Assembly (NCBI GenBank): GCA_003138485.1
Contig: PLGF01000031.1
Span: forward strand, 22,984-57,470
Length of the DNA: 34,487 nucleotides
Direction: 5' to 3'
Origin: Verrucomicrobiales bacterium
Lineage (GTDB): Bacteria; Verrucomicrobiota; Verrucomicrobiia; Limisphaerales; Palsa-1400
Part shown: piece after piece, positions 24,423 to 31,435 of the stretch
Layout of the letters: each line of letters begins with the position of its first letter
Position numbering within the stretch: position 1 is the first letter of the stretch
Notes under the pieces: generated by a model
Database searches by the model: none
Seen by the model: only the letters and a program-made list of their open reading frames with translations
Told to the model about the DNA's origin: nothing
Made by a program: the position numbers and the translations under genes

Positions 24423-25313
24423 ATGATTCTGACCGGCATCGGAGACGAGGCGGGCGCTCCGCTGGACGCCCAAATCAAAGCCGCCCGCCAACTGGGCTGG
24501 AGCCACCTGGAGATGCGGGCGGTGGAACTTCCCGGCTTTGCCAGGGGCAACCTCCACGACATCCCGGAGCAGGCCTTCGAGCTGGCCGCCGCGCGCCTCC
24601 AGGAAGCCGGCGTGGGTGTTTACTGTTTCGCCTCCACCATCGCTAACTGGTCCGCCAAACTTTCCGATCCGTTCCAAATCACCCTCGACCAGGTGCGCCG
24701 TTGCATCCCGCGCATGCAACGCCTCGGCGCCAATTACGTCCGCATCATGAGCTACAAGCCGGACGACGCCGAATCCAAGACGCCGCCGGAGGTCTTCCGC
24801 CGGGTCGCCGAGGTGACCCGCATGTTCCGGGACGCCGGCCTCCAGCCCGTCCATGAGAACTGCATGAACTACGGCGGAATGAGCTGGCGGCACGCCCTGG
24901 AACTCCTGGAAAAATGCCCCGGCCTCAAATGGGTCTTCGACACCGGCAACCCCGTTTTCAATCCCGACCGCAGCCTGCCCCCGCCGTGGCCGCGCCAGAA
25001 CCCGTGGGAATTCTGGGAGCACATCCGCGATCACGTCGTCCACATCCACGTCAAGGACGCCATTTACGTCCCGGCCAAAAGGGACTGCGACTACACGTAT
25101 CCCGGCAAAGGCCGCGGCCGGGTGCGCGACATCCTGGCCAACGCGCTGGGGCGCGGCTACGACGGCGGCATCTCCATCGAGCCGCACGTCGCGGTGGTTT
25201 TCCACGACGCCGCTGCGCAGCCCGAAGGCCAGGTTCTGTTTGACAGCTTCGTCCGCTACGGTCGGGAGCTGGCCTCCATGATCGCGGAGATCAAGGCCGG
25301 AGTTTCGGGTTGA
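24423..25313 (+). CDS. Sugar phosphate isomerase/epimerase-like TIM barrel
   Basis: A 296-residue xylose-isomerase-like TIM-barrel protein. Expected metal ligands are the Glu in VHENCMNYGGMS, the Asp in VFDTGNPVF, the His in VHIHVKDAIY and the Glu near GISIEPHVAV. No signal peptide. ATG 24423 is one base after the oxidoreductase stop. With that enzyme and the ThuA-like protein it forms a typical keto-sugar catabolism set, in which the oxidoreductase makes a keto-sugar and the barrel isomerises or cleaves it. The exact sugar cannot be read from sequence. It is not closely similar to the other barrel at 4880-5911. Confidence 0.88.
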   Translation: MILTGIGDEAGAPLDAQIKAARQLGWSHLEMRAVELPGFARGNLHDIPEQAFELAAARLQEAGVGVYCFASTIANWSAKLSDPFQITLDQVRRCIPRMQRLGANYVRIMSYKPDDAESKTPPEVFRRVAEVTRMFRDAGLQPVHENCMNYGGMSWRHALELLEKCPGLKWVFDTGNPVFNPDRSLPPPWPRQNPWEFWEHIRDHVVHIHVKDAIYVPAKRDCDYTYPGKGRGRVRDILANALGRGYDGGISIEPHVAVVFHDAAAQPEGQVLFDSFVRYGRELASMIAEIKAGVSG

Positions 25314-25377
25314 CTTTGGCGCGGGGCGGCTTCAGTTTCCGGGCAGAATCTGCCGAATTGAAATATCCAAATCCAAA

Positions 25378-26181
25378 ATGAAAATGCTCCTCACACTTGC
25401 AGCCGCCACGATGCTGGCGGCTTCCTTGCAGGCCGCGCCCAAAAGGCTCCTGGTCGTCTCCACCACTGCGGGGTTCCGGCACAGCTCGATTCCCACCCTG
25501 GAAAAGCTCCTCGCCGACTTGGGCCAATCCAGCGGCGAGTTCACCGTCGATTACGTCCGCCAGCCGGCCGCCGGGGACGATTTGAGTGGGCGGATGAAGG
25601 CGGCGCTGCAAAAACTCTCGCCCAAGTCCTTGGCAGATTATGACGGCGTGGTCTTTGCCAGCACGACGGGCAACCTGCCGCTCCCCGATCCGCAGGGGTT
25701 TCTGGACTGGATCAAGGCGGGCCACGCGTTCATCGGCATCCACGCCGCCAGCGATACGTTCCACAACTGGCCCGCTTTCATCGACATGCTGGGGGGGGAA
25801 TTTGACCGTCACGGCGCGCAAGTCAGCGTGGACTGCCTGAACCAGGACCCGGCAAACCCGGCCTGCGCCGCCTTGCCCAAGACGTGGACCATCACGCAGG
25901 AGGAGATTTACCAGTTCAAGAATTACGACCCCGCGAAAGTGCATGACCTTCTCATACTTGACAAACATCCCGAAACGCGCGCGCCCGGGCATTACGCCGT
26001 GGCCTGGTGCAAGCCCTACGGCACGGGGCGGGTCTTCTACACCTCCCTGGGCCATCGCGAAGACATCGTGGACGCGAACCCCAATCTGGCCAGGCGGGTC
26101 AATTCCATTGAAATCAGCAAGGCCTATCAAGCGCACATTCTGGGCGGCATCGAGTGGGCGCTGGGCTTGAAGGGCCAGTAA
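25378..26181 (+). CDS. Exported ThuA-like protein
   Basis: A 267-residue ThuA-domain protein with a signal peptide (MKMLLTLAAATMLAASLQAA). The class I glutamine-amidotransferase-like fold is shown by KRLLVVSTTAGFRHSSIP, YDGVVFASTTGNLP, AGHAFIGIHAASDTFHNWP, and WCKPYGTGRVFYTSLGHRED. ThuA was first linked to trehalose use, and the family now appears around 3-keto-sugar processing; catalytic details are unclear. It follows the isomerase gene by 64 bp and probably ends this operon. It meets the truncated ABC ATPase gene tail to tail with a 20-bp gap. Confidence 0.9.
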   Translation: MKMLLTLAAATMLAASLQAAPKRLLVVSTTAGFRHSSIPTLEKLLADLGQSSGEFTVDYVRQPAAGDDLSGRMKAALQKLSPKSLADYDGVVFASTTGNLPLPDPQGFLDWIKAGHAFIGIHAASDTFHNWPAFIDMLGGEFDRHGAQVSVDCLNQDPANPACAALPKTWTITQEEIYQFKNYDPAKVHDLLILDKHPETRAPGHYAVAWCKPYGTGRVFYTSLGHREDIVDANPNLARRVNSIEISKAYQAHILGGIEWALGLKGQ

Positions 26182-26201
26182 GGGGCCGTCAAAAAATAAC
26201 C

Positions 26202-26561
26202 TCAGCTCACAGTCTCGGCGCTATACCGCGCCAGGATGCCCGTTCGCACGGCCTGCCGAAAGACGCGCAGATTCTGCCGCACGTTCAAATTGCCCGGCAG
26301 CGGAGCATAAACGGCCGCGAAATTCGTGCGCCCCAGCGCCTGGGTGCGGCATGTCGCAAGCTCCATTCCGTCAATTTCGATTGCGCCTGAATCAGGCTGG
26401 AGGACGCCCAGAATCATGCTGATCGTCGTCGTCTTCCCAGCCCCATTGGGGCCAAGCAGACCGACGATCTCCCCGCGGTTCACCTGGAAAGAAATGCAGT
26501 CCACGGCGATCTTGTCGCTGTAAGCCTTCCGCAGGTTCCTGATCGATAAAACACTGTGCAT
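26202..26561 (-). pseudogene. Truncated ABC transporter ATPase
   Basis: A 119-residue remnant of an ABC ATPase. It has a normal start, the A-loop region (VLSIRNLRKAYSDKIAVD), Walker A (GLLGPNGAGKTTTISM) and a region NFAAVYAPLPGNLNVRQNLRVF typical of CcmA/NodI-type subunits. After about residue 100 the similarity stops, and an unrelated 18-residue tail runs to a stop. The signature LSGGQ motif, Walker B, D-loop and H-loop are all absent, so it cannot hydrolyse ATP as it stands. It sits next to the 3' end of the ThuA-like gene, and no permease gene is nearby. A deletion or rearrangement is the simplest explanation. Confidence 0.8.
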
Positions 26562-26942
26562 TCAGAGGAGTCGTTCGCCTGATCAAACCGGCCGCATCGG
26601 CAATCGTCCGGCGCGCGTCGGAAGTTTACCGCCATCGCCTCCCATCCGACAAGCGGATCGCGCGGCGGGGGCCGGACAGAATTCTTCGGGGCTCGACCTC
26701 ACCCCTGCCCTCTCCTCCAGGAGAGGGAGAATCATAGCAGGGCGTCGCGGAATCGGAACAACTTTATTATTGTCAGAGATGGCGCGGGAAGTTTAACCGG
26801 CGCGGCGTTCGCGGGCGCGGTGGAGGGTTGTTCCAAGGAATCTTCCGATGCGGCCCCAAAAGGGTCAAACCATGGATCTTGCGGGCGCCGGGCCGCCCCA
26901 TTGGCTTCGTGAAAGTTGCTTCATAAATTCTGCGGCAATCCC
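26562..26942 (-). other. Intergenic spacer with a palindrome
   Basis: About 380 bases between the ABC remnant and the CusF-SCO gene. It holds the CCCTCTCCT hairpin listed separately. A minus-strand frame from 27153 to 26773 overlaps the SCO gene out of frame and has no protein-like pattern. I see no other feature. Confidence 0.5.
26708..26727 (+). repeat. Short palindrome CCCTCTCCT-cc-AGGAGAGGG
   Basis: A perfect 9-bp stem with a 2-base centre inside the wider sequence CTCACCCCTGCCCTCTCCTCC. This resembles a palindromic intergenic sequence seen, in my recollection, in many bacterial genomes. It has no T-run, so it is not a good terminator. Confidence 0.55.
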
Positions 26943-27857
26943 CTATTGGCTCTGAGAGGCCTGGAGGATTTCGCGAAGCAAATCGGCGGCGGTCCACTTG
27001 TTGCCGGGGAGGATTTTGCGGATGCGCCCGCGGGGATCGACCACGACGGTGCGGAGGTTGTGGCCGATGCTGTCCCCTTCCCGCCAGAATTGCTGGCCAA
27101 ATTGATCGGACAATTCCTCCAACTGGCGGGCTTGGCCCGTGAGAAAGCTCCAATGGCGGGGGTCATAATGGGTGGCCAGGGCGTAAGAGAGGAGGCGCGA
27201 GGGCGAATCGTTGGCGGGATCAAAGGAGATGGAGAGGAGTTGCCACTGGGCGGGAGCGTTGGTCATGGTTTCCAAAGCTTGGGCGGCTTGGGCGAAGTTG
27301 GCGGTCATGCGGGGGCAGAAATCCGGGTAGGGGCAGCTCGTGAAGAAGAACGTCAACGCCAGGACGCGGCCCTTGAATTGGCCCAGACTGACAGGCTGGC
27401 CCAATTCGTTGGTCAAATGATAGTCTGGCAGCAGGTCCCCTTCCTCGAGCGGTGGCAAGGCGCGGATGGCGTGAAAACCCGGCGGAGCGGTTTTTTTGTC
27501 TTCGGCGGTTTTGGGACTGGAACTGGAGTTGAGCCGGTAAAGGCTGTCGATCCAGCCCGCGGCGGGTGTGACAACGAGGTGAAATTGTACTTCGTCCCCC
27601 GGTTGAAGCCCACGGAGGAGATGGGTGTCGTTGACCTCGAAGGGCATTGTCATCGCGGGCATATAATTGGAGATGGCTTCGTGGCGGATGATGGCGGTTT
27701 TGCCATCGGGTTCCAGCTCTTTTATAACTCCCTTGACGACAAACATTTGGGAAGAGGGCTGCGGCGCGGTAGCCGGGGTTGAGGCGGGATGGCGATTGCA
27801 GGCGGGGAAGAGCGCGGCGCAACAGAGGGGGAGAAGGGCTGTGGACAGTTTTCGCAT
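26943..27857 (-). CDS. CusF-SCO fusion lipoprotein
   Basis: A 304-residue predicted lipoprotein: lipobox LFPAC with the modified cysteine at residue 20. Residues ~38-97 are a CusF-like copper-binding domain with H59 and the NYMPAMTMPF site, where Met stands at the position of the CusF tryptophan. Residues ~140-300 are an SCO1/SenC thioredoxin-like domain with the cysteine pair in SCPYPDFCPRM (C175, C181; CX5C rather than the common CX3C) and the conserved His in SIGHNLRTVVVDP. SCO proteins deliver copper to the CuA site of cytochrome oxidase or act as thiol reductases. ATG 27857 is chosen over an in-frame TTG at 27896 because it opens the lipoprotein signal. It is divergent from ppdK. Confidence 0.9.
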   Translation of the reverse strand: MRKLSTALLPLCCAALFPACNRHPASTPATAPQPSSQMFVVKGVIKELEPDGKTAIIRHEAISNYMPAMTMPFEVNDTHLLRGLQPGDEVQFHLVVTPAAGWIDSLYRLNSSSSPKTAEDKKTAPPGFHAIRALPPLEEGDLLPDYHLTNELGQPVSLGQFKGRVLALTFFFTSCPYPDFCPRMTANFAQAAQALETMTNAPAQWQLLSISFDPANDSPSRLLSYALATHYDPRHWSFLTGQARQLEELSDQFGQQFWREGDSIGHNLRTVVVDPRGRIRKILPGNKWTAADLLREILQASQSQ

Positions 27858-27899
27858 AGAAAATGCCAAAAAGTAGCCGATGAATTTCACAAACAAAAA

Positions 27900-27927
27900 T
27901 TGACTGTCCTGCGCCCTTTGTTAGAGT
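27900..27927 (+). promoter_or_regulatory. Candidate promoter for ppdK
   Basis: TTGACT (27900-27905) and TAGAGT (27922-27927) with a 16-base spacer lie about 55 bases before the ppdK ATG, in the divergent spacer. The -10 box matches 4 of 6 consensus bases. Confidence 0.4.
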
Positions 27928-27982
27928 TCCGGGCATAAATTAAGACTCGCCAAACCCGCGAGGATTACAGGACTGCTTTTTT

Positions 27983-30730
27983 ATGGCTAAAGAATCATCA
28001 AAATCACAGAAATACGTTTATTTATTTGGCAACAAAACAGCCGACGGCAACGGCGGCATGAAACCCCTCTTGGGGGGCAAAGGCGCCAACCTGGCCGAAA
28101 TGACCCGCATCGGCCTGCCCGTTCCCCCCGGCTTCACCATCACCACCGAAGTCTGCACTTATTATTACGCCCACCACAAATCCTATCCCAAGGAAATGTG
28201 GCCGCAAGTCAAGGCCGGCGTGGCGAACACGGAGAAGATCCTCGGCAAGCGTTTCGGGGACGTGCAGAAGCCCCTTTTGGTCGCCGTGCGTTCGGGAGCG
28301 CGCGATTCGATGCCGGGCATGATGGACACGATCTTGAACCTGGGCCTGAATGATCAGACCGTGGTGGCGCTGGAGAAGGCCAGTGGCAACCCCCGTTTCG
28401 CCTGGGACTGTTACCGCCGGTTTATCCAGATGTATGGCGACGTCGTCATGGGGGTGCAAAAGGCGGCCAACGAGGACCATGAACCCTTTGAAACCGTCAT
28501 CGAAGGCCTCAAGAAGGAACTGTTCCCGAAAGATCAGCATGTGGAAGACACGCAGATCAACGCCGCCGGACTTCAGGAGTTGGTCAAACGATTCAAGGCC
28601 CTCATCAAGGAGCGGACCGGCGAGGAATTCCCGACCGATCCGTGGAAACAACTCGAAGGGGCCATCGGCGCTGTCTTTGGTTCCTGGATGAATGATCGCG
28701 CCATTGTCTATCGCCGCAAATACAACATCCCCAGCGAATGGGGAACCGCCGTCAACGTGCAGTCCATGGTCTTCGGCAACACCGGCGACAAATCCGGTTC
28801 CGGCGTGGCTTTTACGCGCGATCCCGCTTCCGGCGAGAAGGTGTTTTACGGTGAATTCCTCATCAACGCCCAAGGCGAGGACGTGGTCGCCGGCGTGCGC
28901 ACGCCCAAACCGGTGGCTGAACTCATCAAGATCATGCCCCAGGCGGCCAAGGAGTTGGAACAGGTCCGGCAGACGCTCGAAAAGCATTTCCGCGACGTGC
29001 AGGATTTTGAGTTTACCATAGAAGACGGCAAGGTGTTCATGCTCCAGACCCGCAACGGCAAGCGCACCGGCCTGGCGGCCATCCGGTTCGCCGTCGAAAT
29101 GGAGAAGGAGAAACTGATCTCGTGGGAAGAAGCGGTGCAGCGCGTGCCCGCCGATCAGTTGGACCAGGTCCTGGCGCCGGTTTTTGACCGCGCGGCCATC
29201 AAATCGGCCAAGTGCATTGCAAAAGGTCTCCCCGCCGGCCCGGGCGCGGCGACTGGCAAAGTCTATTTCAACGCCGACCGCGTCGTGGAAGCGGCGCACC
29301 GCGGCGAGAAGGTGTTGCTGGCGCGCATCGAGACGTCGCCCGAAGACTTGCGCGGGATGATCGCCGCGGAGGGCATCTTGACGGCGCGGGGCGGAGTCAG
29401 TTCGCACGCCGCGCTGGTCGCGCGGCAGATGGGCAAGGTGTGCGTCTGCGGCGCCGACGCCTTGCAGATTGATTACCAGGCGCGAACGTTGAAGGTCAGC
29501 GGGCAGACAATCAAGGAAGGGGATTTCCTTTCCATTGACGGCACCTCCGGCGAAGTGTACGCCGGGGAATTGAAGACCGCGCCATCAGAGATCGTCCAGG
29601 TGCTCGTGGCCAAGACCCTTGCCGCCAAGGAGAGCCGCACCTTCCAGTATTACGCGCAGTTGATGAAGTGGTGCGATAAAGCCACCCGCATGCACGTGCG
29701 CACCAACGCCGATTCCCCCGAACAAACGGCCAACGCTTTGGCCTTTGGCGCGGTGGGCATCGGCCTGTGCCGCACTGAGCACATGTTCTTCCAGGGCGAT
29801 CGGATCGACGCCATGCGCGAAATGATCCTCGCCGACAATCTGGAAGATCGAAAAAAGGCCCTGGCCATTCTTCTGCCCTATCAGCGCGACGACTTCGCGG
29901 GAATTTTCCGCGCTCTCAAAGGATTCCCGGCGACCATCCGCACCCTGGACCCGCCGCTGCATGAATTCCTGCCCCACGAAGACGCGGCGCAGAAAGACCT
30001 GGCTGTCAAGATGGGCGTGCCAGTGGAGAAGATCAAACGGCGCGTGGCGGAGTTGCATGAGTTCAACCCCATGCTCGGCCTGCGCGGCTGCCGTCTGGGC
30101 ATCGTCTTCCCGGAGATCACCGAGATGCAGACGCGCGCCATCATCGAAGCCGCCGTCCAGGTCCAAAAGGAAGGCATCAAAGTCAAACCCGAGATCATGA
30201 TCGTCCTGGTCGGTTTCCCCAAGGAACTCCAACTCCAGTTGGAAGTCGTCCACCGCACGGCCAAGCTGGTGCAGGAAGAGACCAAAACAAAAATCCAATA
30301 TCTGGTCGGCACGATGATTGAAATCCCGCGCGGCGCGCTGGTGGCGGACGAGATCGCCAAGGACGCCCACTTCTTCAGCTTCGGCACCAACGACCTGACC
30401 CAGACCTGCCTGGGCATGAGCCGCGACGATTCAGGCCACTTCCTGCCGCAGTACCAGGAACAGGAGATCATCAAGCAGAATCCCTTCGCCACCATCGATC
30501 AAACCGGCGTCGGCGCCTTGATCAAGATCGCCGTCGAAAAAGGCCGCCAGACCCGTCCCGACATCAAGTTGGGAATCTGCGGCGAGCACGGAGGCGACCC
30601 GGCGAGCGTGAAATTCTGCCATCGCACCGGGTTGACGTACGTCAGTTGCTCCCCCTTCCGCGTGCCCATCGCCCGCCTTGCCGCGGCCCAGGCCGCCCTG
30701 GAAGAAAAGGCCAAGGACAAGAAGAAGTAG
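27983..30730 (+). CDS. ppdK: Pyruvate phosphate dikinase
   Basis: A 915-residue enzyme interconverting pyruvate + ATP + phosphate and phosphoenolpyruvate + AMP + pyrophosphate, in glycolysis or gluconeogenesis. It has an N-terminal ATP-grasp nucleotide domain ([32 protein letters not shown]), the swivelling phosphohistidine domain with [15 protein letters not shown] (H475), and a C-terminal PEP/pyruvate TIM barrel with [17 protein letters not shown] and the catalytic cysteine in [10 protein letters not shown] (C866). Length is slightly above the common ~875-890 residues. A typical Lys-rich tail closes the protein. It is monocistronic: candidate promoter upstream and a strong terminator just after the stop. 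No regulatory protein gene is adjacent. Confidence 0.97.
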   Translation: MAKESSKSQKYVYLFGNKTADGNGGMKPLLGGKGANLAEMTRIGLPVPPGFTITTEVCTYYYAHHKSYPKEMWPQVKAGVANTEKILGKRFGDVQKPLLVAVRSGARDSMPGMMDTILNLGLNDQTVVALEKASGNPRFAWDCYRRFIQMYGDVVMGVQKAANEDHEPFETVIEGLKKELFPKDQHVEDTQINAAGLQELVKRFKALIKERTGEEFPTDPWKQLEGAIGAVFGSWMNDRAIVYRRKYNIPSEWGTAVNVQSMVFGNTGDKSGSGVAFTRDPASGEKVFYGEFLINAQGEDVVAGVRTPKPVAELIKIMPQAAKELEQVRQTLEKHFRDVQDFEFTIEDGKVFMLQTRNGKRTGLAAIRFAVEMEKEKLISWEEAVQRVPADQLDQVLAPVFDRAAIKSAKCIAKGLPAGPGAATGKVYFNADRVVEAAHRGEKVLLARIETSPEDLRGMIAAEGILTARGGVSSHAALVARQMGKVCVCGADALQIDYQARTLKVSGQTIKEGDFLSIDGTSGEVYAGELKTAPSEIVQVLVAKTLAAKESRTFQYYAQLMKWCDKATRMHVRTNADSPEQTANALAFGAVGIGLCRTEHMFFQGDRIDAMREMILADNLEDRKKALAILLPYQRDDFAGIFRALKGFPATIRTLDPPLHEFLPHEDAAQKDLAVKMGVPVEKIKRRVAELHEFNPMLGLRGCRLGIVFPEITEMQTRAIIEAAVQVQKEGIKVKPEIMIVLVGFPKELQLQLEVVHRTAKLVQEETKTKIQYLVGTMIEIPRGALVADEIAKDAHFFSFGTNDLTQTCLGMSRDDSGHFLPQYQEQEIIKQNPFATIDQTGVGALIKIAVEKGRQTRPDIKLGICGEHGGDPASVKFCHRTGLTYVSCSPFRVPIARLAAAQAALEEKAKDKKK

Positions 30731-30770
30731 AGCCGGGAGCGGCGCGGCCGGGAAGCCGCAATAGATCACT

Positions 30771-30813
30771 GAAAAGTGCGAATTGAGAGTCTCAATTCGC
30801 ACTTTTCTTCTTT
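30771..30813 (+). terminator. Rho-independent terminator after ppdK
   Basis: A perfect 17-bp stem, GAAAAGTGCGAATTGAG (30771-30787) and its complement (30791-30807), around a 3-base loop, followed by TTCTTT. It lies 40 bases after the ppdK stop. The stem is long and A/T-flanked on both sides, so it may terminate in both directions. Confidence 0.85.
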
Positions 30814-30890
30814 ACACGTCATTCGTTCCCTGGCTTTTCCATGAACACACGGCGTCAGTCCACATAGTTGGAGGTTGGGCGGCGCGGCAA

Positions 30891-31022
30891 TCACGGCTTC
30901 TTGAGCTTCACAGCTTCGCGGACCATATGCGCGGCATCCCAGGAATCTTCAATCCCCAAAAAACTCCGCCCGGCGAACCCCCAATCCTTGGCGAAGTTCG
31001 ATGGGGCGACGCCACACAAGCG
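30891..31022 (-). other. Possible 3' remnant of an unidentified gene
   Basis: A 43-codon minus-strand stretch, bounded upstream by a TAA and ending in TGA, that reads like real protein: SNFAKDWGFAGRSFLGIEDS followed by WDAAHMVREAVKLKKP. The composition (Asp/Trp/Gly then an amphipathic helix) is unlike random translation. No start codon lies near its beginning. I cannot name the family. It may be the tail of a lost gene. Confidence 0.3.
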
Positions 31023-31070
31023 TTAACCTGAAGATGTGTCGGCGGGAGAGGGAAAATGATCTCCTTTTCA

Positions 31071-31268
31071 TTTTTCTGACCCCATCTTTCTGACTTGAAT
31101 CACGGCGACAACCCGCCCCATCCCCCTGAGTCCGATGAATCAAAAGGACTTTGACCAGCTTGACTACGAAGTGACGCGCCATGCCTTCGAGTGCCAGGGT
31201 CAGCTACGCCGCCTTGCGATGGCGTGTGCAATTGGCGTCGTTGAACAAGTGACATAAAGTCAGAAAAA
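31071..31268 (+). repeat. Element bounded by TTTTTCTGAC inverted ends
   Basis: TTTTTCTGAC (31071-31080) and its exact reverse complement GTCAGAAAAA (31259-31268) frame a 198-bp segment containing the small gene fragment at 31135-31257. The fragment's stop lies 1 base before the right end. The inverted repeat is only 10 bp, so it may be fortuitous or the trace of a small mobile element. Confidence 0.4.
31135..31257 (+). pseudogene. Truncated 5' fragment, possibly GxxExxY family
   Basis: A 40-codon frame with an ATG and a protein-like beginning, MNQKDFDQLDYEVTRHAFEC then QGQLRRL. It is similar in style to the N-terminus of GxxExxY-type small proteins (LDYxVxxHAFxxQNxLGRL, from memory). After residue 28 the sequence becomes unlike that family and stops. 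No downstream continuation is seen in the other frames. It is reported as a decayed gene start; the family assignment is tentative. Confidence 0.35.
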
Positions 31269-31435
31269 GAGTCTTGACACGTTCGCTGTTCCAGGGGGGA
31301 AAACCCTTATTTGAGCGCCTTTGGACAAAAATAATGGATTGACGGATTTTTGACATTATGAGCAGATGAACCGTCGAGCGAAAGTTTTGTACTCGAACCA
31401 AATTGGCCGGCATTTGCTTTTGAAATGGAATCATT

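Larger units (their letters stand above)
30814..31435 (+). other. Spacer with gene remnants
   Basis: About 620 bases without an intact gene. It holds two protein-like fragments (minus strand 30891-31022, plus strand 31135-31257) and a pair of TTTTTCTGAC inverted ends, listed separately. The final 60 bases before 31436 are presumably the leader of the variable protein gene. No tRNA or other RNA gene is evident. Confidence 0.5.

Noticed and set aside
26773-27153. 126-codon minus-strand frame overlapping the SCO gene
   Set aside because: It is out of frame with the SCO domain and Pro/Arg-rich, as expected for a shadow frame.
28022-29407. 461-codon minus-strand open frame within ppdK
   Set aside because: It is a high-GC shadow of ppdK, with no start context or protein motif.
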